Assembly (NCBI RefSeq): GCF_003602005.1
Contig: NZ_QZWD01000004.1
Span: forward strand, 62,001-126,000
DNA from: Salinisphaera sp. Q1T1-3
GTDB taxonomy: Bacteria; Pseudomonadota; Gammaproteobacteria; Nevskiales; Salinisphaeraceae
Length of the DNA stretch: 64,000 nucleotides
Reading direction: 5' to 3'
Shown here piece after piece: positions 20,085 through 37,717 of the stretch. The position numbers were made by a program, and so were the translations under genes. Position 1 is the first letter of the stretch. Each line of letters starts with the position of its first letter. Under the pieces are notes generated by a model. The model did not search any database. It was not told the origin of the DNA and was given only the letters and a program-made list of their open reading frames with translations.

Positions 20085-22199
20085 TTATGCCTTTTCCGGT
20101 TGATTTCGGGTCAGCGCCTCGACGATGTTCTTCGGCGCTTCTGCGTAGTTATCGAATTGCATGGTGTAGGTTGCACGACCCTGACTCATGGAGCGCAGGT
20201 CGGTCGCGTAACCGAACATTTCGGAAAGCGGCACCGATGCCGACAAATGCTTGCCGGTCGGGATGTCTTCCATGCCGCGCAGGTTGCCGCGACGACGGTT
20301 CAGATCGCCCATGACATCGCCCATGTATTCCTCGGGCGTGACAACCTCGACGTCCATCATCGGCTCGAGAAGCACGGGCTTGGCTTTCCGGGCACCGTCC
20401 TTGAGCGCCATCGATGCGGCGACCTTGAACGCCGACTCGTTCGAGTCGACGTCATGGTAGGAGCCGTCGTACAGCGTGACCTTGACATCGACCATCGGAT
20501 AACCGGCGACGACGCCATTGGTCATCGCTTCCTGAATGCCCTTGTCGACGGCGCCGATGTATTCCTTCGGCACCACGCCACCAACGATGGCGTTGACGAA
20601 CTCGTAACCGGCGCCTGCCTCTTCCTGCGGCTCGATCCGCAGGAAAACATGACCGTACTGGCCGCGACCGCCCGACTGGCGAACGAACTTGCCTTCCTGT
20701 TCGACCTGCGTGCGAATGGTTTCACGGTAGGCCACCTGCGGCGCACCGACGTTGGCCTCGACACCGAACTCACGCTTCATGCGATCGACGATGATCTCGA
20801 GGTGGAGCTCGCCCATGCCCGAAATAATGGTCTGGGCGGTTTCCTCGTCAGTCCGCACACGGAAGGAGGGGTCTTCCTGCGCGAGCTTCGACAGCGCGAC
20901 ACCCATCTTTTCCTGGTCGGACTTGGACTTCGGCTCGACGGCCACCGCGATGACCGGCTCCGGAAACTCCATCCGCTCCAGAATGACCTGGGAATCCGGG
21001 GCACACAGCGTATAACCCGTGGTCACGTTCTTGAGGCCGACCACGGCAGCGATATCGCCGGCGCGGACTTCCTTGATCTCTTCACGCGTGTTCGAGTGCA
21101 TCTGAAGGATACGCCCGACGCGTTCTTTCTTGTTCTCGATCGGGTTGTAGACCGAGTCGCCGGACTGCAGCACACCCGAGTAGACCCGGATGAATGACAG
21201 CGAACCCACGAACGGATCGGTCGCGATCTTGAACACGAGCGCTGCAAACGGCTGTTCGTCCGAAGCATGACGCTCGATCTGGATTTCTTCGTCGTTGGCG
21301 TCCTGGCCTTTGATCGGCGGCACTTCCGTCGGCGACGGCAGGTAGTCGATCACGGCGTCGAGCATCGCCTGGACGCCCTTGTTCTTGAACGCGGTGCCAC
21401 AGAGGCAGAGTGTGATCTCGTTGTTGATCACCCGCTTGCGCAGACCGGCCTTGATCTGGTCATCGGTCAGCTCGCCGGCGTCGAGATACATCTCCATGAT
21501 CTCTTCGTCGGCTTCGGCAGCGGCCTCGATCATCTCGTCGCGATACTTCTGGGCATCGGCCTTGAGATGGTCCGGGATCTCGCGTGCCTCGAAGGTTCGA
21601 CCCGCGTCTTCCTGGTTCCAGTAGATCGCCTGCATGCGGATCAGATCCACGATGCCTTCGAACTCGTCCTCGGCGCCGATCGGCAGCTGGATAGTGACCG
21701 GATAGGTCGCCAGACGCTGCTTCATCATGTCGATGCAGCGCCAGTAATCCGCGCCGAGCTTGTCCATCTTATTGACGAACGTGATGCGCGGCACGTGGTA
21801 CTTGTCAGCCTGACGCCAGACCGTCTCGGTCTGCGGCTCGACACCCGCGTTGGCGTCCAGCACGCACACGGCGCCGTCAAGCACGCGCAGGCTGCGCTCC
21901 ACTTCGATGGTGAAGTCAACGTGACCGGGGGTATCGATGATGTTGATCCGATACTGCTCCGGGTACTGCTGCTCCATGCCCTGCCAGAAACAGGTCGTCG
22001 CAGCAGACGTGATGGTGATGCCGCGCTCTTGTTCCTGGGACATCCAGTCCATCACGGCAGCGCCGTCGTGCACTTCGCCCATCTTGTGCGAAATGCCGGT
22101 GTAGTAGAGCACGCGCTCGGTGGTCGTGGTCTTGCCGGCATCGATGTGCGCCATGATGCCGATATTGCGATAGCGCTCGAGAGGGTGCTTGCGGGCCAT
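20085..22199 (-). CDS. fusA: Elongation factor G
   Basis: 704 residues from ATG 22199 ([20 protein letters not shown]), preceded by GAGGA-type purines. The frame remains open to rpsG, but the extra residues are not EF-G-like. P-loop AHIDAGKT at 17-24, DTPGHVDF and [10 protein letters not shown]. It drives translocation and ribosome recycling. Third gene of the str operon. Confidence 0.98.
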   Translation of the reverse strand: MARKHPLERYRNIGIMAHIDAGKTTTTERVLYYTGISHKMGEVHDGAAVMDWMSQEQERGITITSAATTCFWQGMEQQYPEQYRINIIDTPGHVDFTIEVERSLRVLDGAVCVLDANAGVEPQTETVWRQADKYHVPRITFVNKMDKLGADYWRCIDMMKQRLATYPVTIQLPIGAEDEFEGIVDLIRMQAIYWNQEDAGRTFEAREIPDHLKADAQKYRDEMIEAAAEADEEIMEMYLDAGELTDDQIKAGLRKRVINNEITLCLCGTAFKNKGVQAMLDAVIDYLPSPTEVPPIKGQDANDEEIQIERHASDEQPFAALVFKIATDPFVGSLSFIRVYSGVLQSGDSVYNPIENKKERVGRILQMHSNTREEIKEVRAGDIAAVVGLKNVTTGYTLCAPDSQVILERMEFPEPVIAVAVEPKSKSDQEKMGVALSKLAQEDPSFRVRTDEETAQTIISGMGELHLEIIVDRMKREFGVEANVGAPQVAYRETIRTQVEQEGKFVRQSGGRGQYGHVFLRIEPQEEAGAGYEFVNAIVGGVVPKEYIGAVDKGIQEAMTNGVVAGYPMVDVKVTLYDGSYHDVDSNESAFKVAASMALKDGARKAKPVLLEPMMDVEVVTPEEYMGDVMGDLNRRRGNLRGMEDIPTGKHLSASVPLSEMFGYATDLRSMSQGRATYTMQFDNYAEAPKNIVEALTRNQPEKA

Positions 22200-22229
22200 G
22201 AGGATCTCTTGAATCTTGTCGAAATGGAG

Positions 22230-22250
22230 CACGCGGGAAGCACCCGCGTG
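22230..22250 (-). promoter_or_regulatory. Intercistronic hairpin between rpsG and fusA
   Basis: Perfect eight-base stem CACGCGGG / CCCGCGTG with a five-base loop, ten bases after the rpsG stop and without a U run. It may stabilise or separate message segments. In E. coli the S7 control site lies between rpsL and rpsG; a shifted equivalent is only a guess. Confidence 0.4.
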
Positions 22251-22259
22251 GCTAGCCAA

Positions 22260-22733
22260 TTACCAGCGGAAGTGCGAGAAGGCCTTGTTCGCATCCGCCA
22301 TGCGGTGCGTGTCCTCACGCTTCTTGACCGCGGCACCACGATGCTCCGAGGCATCGATCAGCTCGCCCGCCAGACGACGGGCCATCGTGTTCTCACCGCG
22401 CTTACGGGATGCATCGATCACCCAACGCATGGCGAGCGTGGTACGGCGCACGGCGCGCACTTCGACCGGCACCTGATAGGTGGCACCACCCACGCGACGG
22501 GACTTGACCTCGACCGCGGGACGAACGTTGTCGAGCGCCTCTTCCAGCACCTCGATCGGCTCGTCGGTGCCCTTTTTGGTGGAGATCTGGGACAGCGCGC
22601 CGTAGACGATCATCTCGGCCTTCGATTTCTTGCCATCCTCCATGATCATGTTCATGAACTTGGCAAGCAGTTCGCTGTTGTAGCGCGGATCCGGAAGGAT
22701 CTCGCGACGCGGGGCGGAAGCACGACGGGACAT
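22260..22733 (-). CDS. rpsG: 30S ribosomal protein S7
   Basis: 157 residues: [20 protein letters not shown], the loop [15 protein letters not shown], and the C-terminal [16 protein letters not shown]. It binds the 3' major domain of 16S rRNA. Second gene of the str operon. Confidence 0.97.
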   Translation of the reverse strand: MSRRASAPRREILPDPRYNSELLAKFMNMIMEDGKKSKAEMIVYGALSQISTKKGTDEPIEVLEEALDNVRPAVEVKSRRVGGATYQVPVEVRAVRRTTLAMRWVIDASRKRGENTMARRLAGELIDASEHRGAAVKKREDTHRMADANKAFSHFRW

Positions 22734-22773
22734 AGCCTGATATACCTATTCGATGAAGACGAGGACGAAAGCC

Positions 22774-23148
22774 TTAGGACTTCGGCTTCTTGGCGCCGTA
22801 CTTCGAACGGCCCTGACGACGCGCCTCGACACCCGAGGCGTCAAGCGCACCGCGCACCGTGTGATAACGCACACCCGGCAAGTCCTTGACTCGCCCACCG
22901 CGAATCAGCACGACGGAGTGTTCCTGGAGATTGTGACCTTCGCCGCCGATGTAGCTGGCGACTTCATAGCCGTTGGTCAGACGAACACGCGCGACCTTAC
23001 GCAGCGCGGAGTTCGGCTTCTTCGGCGTTGTGGTGTAGACACGCGTGCAGACGCCACGACGCTGCGGGCAGCCCTGGAGCGCCGGCACATCGTTTTTCTG
23101 CCGCTTGTCCTTGCGGCCCTTGCGGACCAGTTGGTTGACCGTAGACAC
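22774..23148 (-). CDS. rpsL: 30S ribosomal protein S12
   Basis: 124 residues starting at GTG 23148 ([18 protein letters not shown]), with AGGGTGA upstream. The decoding loop [13 protein letters not shown] contains the lysine whose change gives streptomycin resistance; the wild-type residue is present. First gene of the str operon, with its own promoter at 23220-23248. Confidence 0.97.
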   Translation of the reverse strand: MSTVNQLVRKGRKDKRQKNDVPALQGCPQRRGVCTRVYTTTPKKPNSALRKVARVRLTNGYEVASYIGGEGHNLQEHSVVLIRGGRVKDLPGVRYHTVRGALDASGVEARRQGRSKYGAKKPKS

Positions 23149-23180
23149 GTCGTCACCCTGCTTCGTTTCTAAAAACTAAG

Positions 23181-23203
23181 GCAGCCCGGAGAACCCGGGC
23201 TGC
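23181..23203 (-). promoter_or_regulatory. Hairpin with U run in the rpsL leader (attenuator and/or rpoC terminator)
   Basis: GCAGCCCGG / CCGGGCTGC pair perfectly around a five-base loop. On the minus strand the stem is followed by CTTAGTTTTTAG. It is between rpoC and rpsL but downstream of a strong promoter, so it would both trim rpoBC read-through and sit in the first 40 bases of the str mRNA. Confidence 0.65.
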
Positions 23204-23219
23204 CGATAAAGGACGGCGG

Positions 23220-23248
23220 ATACTAAAACAGAGCAGCCCGCATGTCAA
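23220..23248 (-). promoter_or_regulatory. Sigma70 promoter of the str operon (rpsL-rpsG-fusA-tufA-rpsJ)
   Basis: Minus strand TTGACA (23248-23243), a 17-base spacer, then TAGTAT (23225-23220). The -35 is a perfect consensus. It lies 34 bases after the rpoC stop and about 72 bases before the rpsL GTG. Confidence 0.85.
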
Positions 23249-23281
23249 CGAAGCGAGCCGCTCTGCCACGACGATTCCGCG

Positions 23282-27556
<4,275 letters not shown>

Positions 27557-27571
27557 GTCCTACTCCGGATC

Positions 27572-27650
27572 GTGAGATGTCGATTGCAACGCGCACGGCG
27601 GGTTAGACCGTGCAGGCGACCGGCTTGGCCGGCCGCCACCGCACATCTCA

Positions 27651-27651
<1 letters not shown>
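27572..27651 (-). promoter_or_regulatory. Possible three-way RNA junction in the rpoB-rpoC spacer
   Basis: Outer stem: nine bases at 27572-27580 (GTGAGATGT on +) pair perfectly with 27643-27651. Inside it are two hairpins: 27615-27623 with 27629-27637 (nine pairs, one G-U on the RNA) and 27593-27598 with 27608-27613 (six pairs). The outer stem takes in the last base of the rpoB stop codon and ends about 15 bases before the rpoC ATG. Confidence 0.45.
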
Positions 27652-31733
<4,082 letters not shown>

Positions 31734-31870
31734 GTCACTCAACCCTCTTGGTTGGACGGACCGCGGGTGGGGCGTTCCCACGGTGGATTCGCGCGAGCTT
31801 CGAAAAGCTTGTGTCTGATCCGCCACGCCAGCGGAGCACACACCAGATTTCCATAAGCAGCGACAACGGG

Positions 31871-31901
31871 AAAAGGCCGGCAGCGAAGCACGCCACCAGC
31901 C
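31871..31901 (-). promoter_or_regulatory. Attenuator-like hairpin between rplL and rpoB
   Basis: On the minus strand an 11-base stem (31901-31891 with 31885-31875, some G-U pairs) has a five-base loop and is followed by TTTTCCC. It lies in the 236-base rplL-rpoB spacer. E. coli has a known partial terminator in the same place that lowers rpoBC relative to L7/L12; the function here is inferred from position and form. I see nothing else convincing in the spacer. Confidence 0.6.
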
Positions 31902-31969
31902 AATTCCGAGGACACTTCAAGTTATCTTTTTGATCAACTCGTTATACGTATCCTGCCGCGAAGCGCGAA

Positions 31970-32350
31970 TTACTTGAGGTCGACGGAAGCACCGGCTTCC
32001 TCAAGATCCTTCTTCATCTTCTCGGCTTCTTCCTTCTCGACGCCTTCCTTCAGCGTGGCCGGCACGCCTTCAACCATTTCCTTGGCTTCCTTCAGACCAA
32101 GGCCGGTGATCTGACGCACGGCCTTAATGGCGCCAACCTTGTTGTCGCCGAAGCTGGTCAGCACGACATCGAACTCGGTCTGCTCTTCCGCCGCTTCGGC
32201 TTCGCCACCGGCAGCACCGCCGGCAGCCATCGCGACCGGGGCCGCAGCGGAGACGCCGAACTTCTCTTCCATCATCTCGACGAGCTCGACGACGTCCATC
32301 ACGGACATTTCGGAGATCGCTTCGAGTACTTCTTCCTTCGTAGCAGCCAT
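31970..32350 (-). CDS. rplL: 50S ribosomal protein L7/L12
   Basis: 126 residues. N-terminal dimerisation helices are followed by an Ala/Gly/Glu hinge ([17 protein letters not shown]). The C-terminal factor-binding domain contains [20 protein letters not shown]. It forms the flexible stalk that recruits EF-Tu and EF-G. Directly after rplJ. Confidence 0.97.
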   Translation of the reverse strand: MAATKEEVLEAISEMSVMDVVELVEMMEEKFGVSAAAPVAMAAGGAAGGEAEAAEEQTEFDVVLTSFGDNKVGAIKAVRQITGLGLKEAKEMVEGVPATLKEGVEKEEAEKMKKDLEEAGASVDLK

Positions 32351-32418
32351 TGTCTAGCTCCTGTTCAATACGTTGGGATCAACTGATCCGATTCAATGAC
32401 GAGTATTCAACTCGGGAT

Positions 32419-32946
32419 TCAAGCAGCCTGCTTCTGGTCGCGGACTGCTGCCATGGCACGGGCAGTCTTGGCCACCGGTTCGCGCGTGGTGCGGGCCAGC
32501 TTGTCGATGGGCGCCTTCATGGCACGCATCAACTGACTCAGCGCCTCGTCACGTGTCGGCAGCTTGGCCAGGCGATCGAGCTGTTCACCGGGCAGCAATT
32601 GCCCGTTGACCGAGAGCGCCGTGACCTTCAGGGCATCGTGGTCCTTGGCGAATGCAGACATGACGCGTGCGGCCGAACCCGGATCCTCGATCGAGAAACC
32701 CAGGATCACCGGCCCCTTGAACGCATCTGTCATGCACTCGTATTCGGTGCCCTTGAGTGCCAGCTTGGCCAGATTGTTCTTGATCACCTTCAGATAGGCA
32801 CCGCCATTGCGGGCCTCGGTACGAAGGTGATCCATCTGCCCTGCGGTGAGACCACGGTACTCCGCCAGAACGGCGGATTGCGCGCGGTTCGCCACATCGC
32901 TGACTTCTGCCACCATGGCCTGTTTGGCTTGGAAACTCATGGCCAT
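32419..32946 (-). CDS. rplJ: 50S ribosomal protein L10
   Basis: 175 residues from ATG 32946 (MAMSFQAKQAMVAEVSDVA); AAGGAG is eight bases upstream. ATGs on either side are spaced less well. It contains YRGLTAGQMDHLRTEARN and FKGPVILGFS. L10 anchors the L7/L12 stalk and, in E. coli, represses its own operon by binding the leader. Confidence 0.96.
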   Translation of the reverse strand: MAMSFQAKQAMVAEVSDVANRAQSAVLAEYRGLTAGQMDHLRTEARNGGAYLKVIKNNLAKLALKGTEYECMTDAFKGPVILGFSIEDPGSAARVMSAFAKDHDALKVTALSVNGQLLPGEQLDRLAKLPTRDEALSQLMRAMKAPIDKLARTTREPVAKTARAMAAVRDQKQAA

Positions 32947-32953
32947 AGTCATC

Positions 32954-33015
32954 ACTCCTTCAAATATCGATGCATAAAACATCGATGATTCCCGAATCCG
33001 CCCGCTAACGAGCGG
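32954..33015 (-). promoter_or_regulatory. Structured rplJ leader (candidate L10 autoregulatory site)
   Basis: Two hairpins precede the rplJ ribosome-binding site on the minus strand: CCGCT/AGCGG around 32999-33015, and ATCGATG/CATCGAT at 32966-32986 with a seven-base loop. The second ends about seven bases before AAGGAG. The remaining 200 bases back to rplA show no clear promoter. The role is inferred from the E. coli L10 leader. Confidence 0.4.
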
Positions 33016-33219
33016 ACCCTTGTCGACGACTGCCACATGACACTCGGTCATGCGACACACGTCATCTGCGCAGGCTGACGACTGATTCGTCTTTAAGAGC
33101 CGCCTGATACACGGCCCGCCTCGCGGTCTTTGACGACGCAGCCATCGACGGAGCGGGCTGCGCTACAAAGAACTTCTACTGCCAACGTCGCGAGCGCCGG
33201 GCTCGCGGCATTGCCATTT

Positions 33220-33915
33220 TTACGCCGCAACACCCGAGTGATCGACGGTGAGCCCCGGGCCCATCGTCGTCGACAGCGAGACCTTGCGGAAATACACACC
33301 CTTGGCGTTGGCCGGCTTGGCCTTCTTGAGATCCTGAATCAGCGCGGTCAGGTTCTCGAGCAGCGCCTGGTTGTCGAAATCCAGCTTACCGATCGGCGCA
33401 TGGATGATGCCAGCCTTGTCGGTACGGTACTGCACCTGACCGGCCTTCGCATTCTTGACCGCCGTCGCGACATCCGTGGTGACCGTGCCCGTCTTCGGGT
33501 TCGGCATCAGTCCTTTCGGGCCCAGGATCTGACCGAGGCGCCCCACGACCGGCATCGCATCCGGCGTGGCCACGACCATATCGAAATTGATCTCGCCATT
33601 CTGGACCTGCTCGGCCAGATCATTGAGACCCACGATATCGGCACCGGCTTCCGTCGCCGCGTCGGCATTGGCGCCCTGCGTGAACACCGCCACACGAACA
33701 CTTTTGCCCGTGCCGTTCGGCATCACGGTGGAACCGCGCACGTTCTGATCCGACTTGCGGGCGTTGACGCCGAGGTTCACCGAGACTTCAACGGTTTCGG
33801 TGAACTTGGCACTGGACAGCTTCTTGAGCAGGTCCAGCGCCTCGTCGACAGTGTAGGCCTTGACCGGATCGATCTGATCGCGAATGGCCGCCTTGCGCTT
33901 GGAAATCTTCGCCAT
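33220..33915 (-). CDS. rplA: 50S ribosomal protein L1
   Basis: 231 residues, [20 protein letters not shown], with [20 protein letters not shown] and the signature [20 protein letters not shown]. It forms the L1 stalk. In E. coli it represses the rplK-rplA message. A GC-rich hairpin without a U run (33190-33206) follows its stop. Confidence 0.97.
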   Translation of the reverse strand: MAKISKRKAAIRDQIDPVKAYTVDEALDLLKKLSSAKFTETVEVSVNLGVNARKSDQNVRGSTVMPNGTGKSVRVAVFTQGANADAATEAGADIVGLNDLAEQVQNGEINFDMVVATPDAMPVVGRLGQILGPKGLMPNPKTGTVTTDVATAVKNAKAGQVQYRTDKAGIIHAPIGKLDFDNQALLENLTALIQDLKKAKPANAKGVYFRKVSLSTTMGPGLTVDHSGVAA

Positions 33916-33918
33916 GGC

Positions 33919-34347
33919 TTAGCCCTCCACCTTGATGCCCATCGAACGGGCACTGCCGGAAATGATGCGCACTGCGGCTTCCATGTCAGCCGCGTTGAGG
34001 TCCGGCCATTTCTGTTCGGCGATCTGCTCGACCTGCTCGCGAGTCACGCTGCCAACCTTTTCGCGCAGCGGATCCTTGGCGCCGGAGCTGATATTGGCCG
34101 CCTTCTTGAGCAGAATGGAGGCCGGCGGCGTCTTGGTGACGAAGGAAAAACTGCGGTCCGAGAACACCGTGATCACGACCGGCGTCGGCAGACCCGGCTC
34201 GATGTCCTGCGTCGCGGCGTTGAACGCCTTGCAGAATTCCATGATGTTCACGCCATGCTGACCCAGCGCGGGGCCCACGGGCGGGCTCGGGTTGGCCTTG
34301 CCCGCTGCAATCTGCAGCTTGATATAGCCGGCTACTTTCTTAGCCAT
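33919..34347 (-). CDS. rplK: 50S ribosomal protein L11
   Basis: 142 residues: [20 protein letters not shown], then [20 protein letters not shown], and C-terminal [17 protein letters not shown]. It binds the GTPase-associated centre and is needed for RelA activation. Three bases separate it from rplA. Confidence 0.97.
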   Translation of the reverse strand: MAKKVAGYIKLQIAAGKANPSPPVGPALGQHGVNIMEFCKAFNAATQDIEPGLPTPVVITVFSDRSFSFVTKTPPASILLKKAANISSGAKDPLREKVGSVTREQVEQIAEQKWPDLNAADMEAAVRIISGSARSMGIKVEG

Positions 34348-34371
34348 GTTGCACTCCTGTCAGGTGATCGC

Positions 34372-34388
34372 GCTCGGGGCTGCCGAGC
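34372..34388 (-). promoter_or_regulatory. rplK leader hairpin (candidate L1 target)
   Basis: A six-base stem GCTCGG / CCGAGC with a five-base loop lies about 25 bases before the rplK ATG in the 81-base nusG-rplK gap. In E. coli L1 binds the leader of rplK; the hairpin location fits, but the L1 recognition bases were not verified. Confidence 0.35.
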
Positions 34389-34428
34389 TCCCTGGATGAA
34401 AGACGTCGCGACCGGCGACGCCCGATGA

Positions 34429-34962
34429 TCAGGTCTTTTCGACCTGATCGAATTCGAGATCGACCGGCGTCGAGCGACCGAAAATGGTCACCGCGACACG
34501 CAGCCGGTTCTTGTCGTAGTTGACTTCCTCGACCACGCCGTTGAAGTCGGAGAACGGCCCGTCGATGACGCGCACTTCCTGACCCGGCTCGAAGACCGTC
34601 TTCGGGCGCGGCTTGTCGACGGACTCCTCGACCCGATTGAGAATCTGATCGGCCTCGGCGTCGGTGATCGGCGCCGGCCGGTCGGCGGTGCCACCAATGA
34701 AACCGAGCACACGAGGCACGCTCTTGACGAGGTGCCAGGTGTCGTCATTCAGCTCCATGTTGACCAGCACATAGCCCGGAAAGAACTTGCGCTCGGTGGT
34801 GCGGCGCTGACCGTCGCGCACTTCGACCACTTCCTCGGTCGGCACGAGGATATCGCCGAAATAGTCTTCCATCTCGTGGCGGGCCACGTAGTCCTTGAGC
34901 GAGTCACGGACTTTCTTCTCGTACTGCGAGAAGGCCTGAACCACATACCAGTGCTTGGCCAT
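34429..34962 (-). CDS. nusG: Transcription termination/antitermination factor NusG
   Basis: 177 residues. The N-terminal NGN domain begins [20 protein letters not shown]. The C-terminal KOW domain is [19 protein letters not shown]. NusG links RNA polymerase to Rho or to the ribosome through S10. It follows secE by 15 bases. Confidence 0.97.
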   Translation of the reverse strand: MAKHWYVVQAFSQYEKKVRDSLKDYVARHEMEDYFGDILVPTEEVVEVRDGQRRTTERKFFPGYVLVNMELNDDTWHLVKSVPRVLGFIGGTADRPAPITDAEADQILNRVEESVDKPRPKTVFEPGQEVRVIDGPFSDFNGVVEEVNYDKNRLRVAVTIFGRSTPVDLEFDQVEKT

Positions 34963-34977
34963 AACTGTCCTTCGCGC

Positions 34978-35352
34978 TTACGCGCGCCCCGTGAGCATTG
35001 TCACCGCATAGGCGAGGACCACATCCAGCGCCCAGATGAAGGCTGCCAGTATGATCACGAATACGACCACGAGCAGCGTGGTCTGCACGGTTTCGCGACG
35101 CGTCGGCCAGACCATGCGCCGCAACTCGGTTCGGGAGCCCTGCACGTAGGACCACGCCGTCTTGCCGATCGCCGACTGAAATGCGATCAGCGCCGCCACA
35201 ACCACGCCGCCGAGCATGCCCAGCACGCGAATGAGATCGGAATAGGCCGTGAACCAGTAGTAACCAGCGATGCTGGCCACGAGAACCAGGATGGCGAGCC
35301 AGAGCAGCGCCGTGTCGAGCGCGCTCGCAGAGCGTTGTTCGGAAGTTGCCAT
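34978..35352 (-). CDS. secE: Preprotein translocase subunit SecE
   Basis: 124 residues with three hydrophobic segments, the long proteobacterial form. The conserved amphipathic stretch TELRRMVWPTRRETVQTTL precedes the last membrane helix. It clamps SecY. It lies between tRNA-Trp and nusG. Confidence 0.96.
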   Translation of the reverse strand: MATSEQRSASALDTALLWLAILVLVASIAGYYWFTAYSDLIRVLGMLGGVVVAALIAFQSAIGKTAWSYVQGSRTELRRMVWPTRRETVQTTLLVVVFVIILAAFIWALDVVLAYAVTMLTGRA

Positions 35353-35388
35353 CGACTATTCGACCTGAAGGAAACCGTGCGTCTTGAA

Positions 35389-35464
<76 letters not shown>

Positions 35465-35485
35465 AGACGCAATACAAACTTGTCG

Positions 35486-35531
35486 CCGCGATAAAGATCG
35501 CGGATGGTACCACAAATCGCGCATTTGGCAA
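35486..35531 (-). promoter_or_regulatory. Promoter of tRNA-Trp-secE-nusG-rplKAJL-rpoBC
   Basis: Minus strand TTGCCA (35531-35526), 16 bases, then TACCAT (35509-35504), preceded by TG for an extended -10. A perfect seven-base hairpin CCGCGAT / ATCGCGG (35486-35503) directly follows the -10, before the tRNA. Confidence 0.65.
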
Positions 35532-35601
35532 CTGCCACGAAGTGTACCAGAACTTCGGCACCACAACACACCCCGATCGGATGCGTCGCAGCACAGAGCC
35601 G

Positions 35602-35633
35602 AAAAGGCCCGCAGCGAGTCATCGCTGCGGGCC
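35602..35633 (-). terminator. Rho-independent terminator after tufB
   Basis: Perfect 12-base stem GGCCCGCAGCGA / TCGCTGCGGGCC with loop TGAC (minus strand), followed by TTTT. It is 24 bases after the tufB stop. Confidence 0.9.
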
Positions 35634-35656
35634 ACCATCCGGCCTCAGGGTCGGAT

Positions 35657-36847
35657 TCAGACCGTAATCTTGGTCACGACGCCCGCACCCACGGTGCGGC
35701 CGCCTTCGCGAATGGCAAAGCGCAGGCCTTCTTCCATCGCGATCGGGTGGATGAGTTCGACGTTCATCGTCACGTTGTCGCCCGGCATCACCATCTCGGT
35801 GTCCGCCGGCAGTTCACATGCGCCCGTCACGTCGGTCGTGCGGAAGTAGAACTGCGGACGATAGCCCTTGAAGAACGGCGTGTGACGACCGCCCTCTTCC
35901 TTCTTCAGCACATACACTTCGCATTCGAACTGCGTGTGCGGCGTGATCGATCCCGGCTTGGCCAGCACCTGACCACGCTCGATGTCTTCGCGCTTGGTGC
36001 CGCGCAGCAGCGCGCCGATGTTGTCGCCTGCCTGACCCTGGTCCAGCAGCTTGCGGAACATCTCCACGCCGGTGACGGTGGTCTTGGTCGTCGGGTTGAT
36101 GCCGACGATTTCGATGTCGTCGCCCACGTTGACGATGCCGCGCTCGACGCGACCGGTCGCCACGGTGCCACGACCCGAGATCGAGAAGACGTCTTCAACC
36201 GGCATCAGGAAGGCACCGTCCACGGCACGCTCCGGATCCGGAATGAAGGCGTCCATCGCACGAACCAGCTTGGCGATCGATTCCGAGCCGTGCTCGCCTT
36301 CGTCGCCTTCCAGCGCCTTCAGCGCGGAACCCACGATCACCGGCGTGTCGTCGCCCGGGAAGTCGTAGGCGTCCAGCAGTTCGCGCACTTCCATTTCGAC
36401 GAGTTCGAGCAACTCTTCGTCGTCGACCATGTCGGCCTTGTTCAGGTACACGACGATGAACGGCACGCCAACCTGGCGCGCCAGCAGAATGTGCTCGCGC
36501 GTCTGCGGCATCGGGCCGTCAGCCGCCGATACCACCAGAATCGCGCCGTCCATCTGCGCGGCACCCGTGATCATGTTCTTCACGTAGTCCGCGTGACCCG
36601 GGCAGTCGACGTGCGCGTAGTGACGCGTCTCCGACTCGTACTCCACGTGCGAGGTCGAGATCGTGATACCACGCGCCTTCTCTTCCGGCGCCTTGTCGAT
36701 CGCGTCAAAGGCCGACAGCTCCGAACCGAACAAACGGTTCGAAACCACCGTCAACGCCGCCGTCAGCGTCGTCTTGCCATGGTCCACGTGACCAATCGTG
36801 CCGACGTTTACGTGCGGCTTGCTACGCTCGAATTTTGCTTTGGACAT
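35657..36847 (-). CDS. tufB: Elongation factor Tu, copy 2
   Basis: 396 residues, identical to the copy at 18882-20072. It starts with ATG. The DNA match runs from the second base of the start codon to about three bases past the stop, which points to ongoing gene conversion between the copies. It lies downstream of tRNA-Thr, as tufB does in E. coli. Confidence 0.98.
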   Translation of the reverse strand: MSKAKFERSKPHVNVGTIGHVDHGKTTLTAALTVVSNRLFGSELSAFDAIDKAPEEKARGITISTSHVEYESETRHYAHVDCPGHADYVKNMITGAAQMDGAILVVSAADGPMPQTREHILLARQVGVPFIVVYLNKADMVDDEELLELVEMEVRELLDAYDFPGDDTPVIVGSALKALEGDEGEHGSESIAKLVRAMDAFIPDPERAVDGAFLMPVEDVFSISGRGTVATGRVERGIVNVGDDIEIVGINPTTKTTVTGVEMFRKLLDQGQAGDNIGALLRGTKREDIERGQVLAKPGSITPHTQFECEVYVLKKEEGGRHTPFFKGYRPQFYFRTTDVTGACELPADTEMVMPGDNVTMNVELIHPIAMEEGLRFAIREGGRTVGAGVVTKITV

Positions 36848-36953
36848 TGCCTCGCCTTTCGCCGTTGGGCTTCAAGTACCGACCGGGGCGCAACACGCAC
36901 CCGGCAACCCATACAAGCGGCGCGCTCTTTACGACCGCACCGCACGCGTTCAA

Positions 36954-37028
<75 letters not shown>

Positions 37029-37063
37029 CAACAAGTTGTCGATACCAGCTCGACGAGTCGAAC

Positions 37064-37137
37064 TGGAGCGGGCGACCGGAATCGAACCGGCATCATCAGC
37101 TTGGAAGGCTGAGGTTCTACCGTTGAACTACGCCCGC
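37064..37137 (-). tRNA. tRNA-Gly (TCC)
   Basis: 74 bases with encoded CCA. Acceptor GCGGGCG/CGCCCGC, anticodon loop CTTCCAA. It corresponds to E. coli glyT. The 287 bases between it and tRNA-Tyr hold no gene; a weak TTGCAT-17-CAGAGT promoter-like pair lies just upstream of it. Confidence 0.97.
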
Positions 37138-37424
37138 ACGCTCAACGCTGACAGACTCTGGCCAATCGTTGCGTTCGATGCAAGCCCCGCGCTGCGGCAC
37201 CTGCCAGGGAACGGGAATCGCCGAGCGGCCGGTCAAGCCGCTTCGATTCCAAAGATCGCCGAGCCATTAACCGGCAAAACCATGGCATGACGCCACTTGA
37301 ATGCGGCACTGCCTTGGTTTGGCCTGCGAATAGCACCGCCCTGAAAGCGGCTTACCCGGCGCTCGATTCCGCGACCTGCGCGTGACAGGCTCCCGCAATC
37401 GCCAGACCATTACTCATGTTTATG

Positions 37425-37509
37425 TGGTGGAGGGAGGAGGATTCGAACCTCCGAAGGCTGAGCCGACAGATTTACAGTCTGTTCCCTTTGACCGCTTGGG
37501 TATCCCTCC
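37425..37509 (-). tRNA. tRNA-Tyr (GTA)
   Basis: 85 bases with a long variable arm and encoded CCA. Acceptor GGAGGGA/TCCCTCC, anticodon loop CTGTAAA. It corresponds to E. coli tyrU. Confidence 0.97.
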
Positions 37510-37524
37510 CCAATCGAGCGGCGC

Positions 37525-37552
37525 ATTTTGGCAAATTCGCAGCGCTTGTCAA
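37525..37552 (-). promoter_or_regulatory. Promoter of tRNA-Tyr
   Basis: Minus strand TTGACA (37552-37547), 16 bases, CAAAAT (37530-37525), 16 bases ahead of the tRNA 5' end. Confidence 0.65.
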
Positions 37553-37717
37553 CCATGATGTCGCAATCGGCTGGCCACGGCATCTCGCTCGGCCAGCTGC
37601 CAGGCGATGCCGACGTCTCGCGAGCCCGGCGCGGCGCCCGGCCCACGGGGCCGCGACGGCCACATCGCCGCGCATGCCGGACATCCGTCGTCCATGGCAC
37701 GCGTTGCCGCGCGCATC

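Noticed and set aside
23181-23203. Simple reading as only the rpoC terminator
   Set aside because: A near-consensus promoter lies between rpoC and the hairpin, so the hairpin must also be in the rpsL leader. I list it as a leader element with possible double use.
33190-33206. Terminator after rplA
   Set aside because: The GC-rich hairpin has no U run, and rplJ needs read-through or a promoter I could not locate with confidence.
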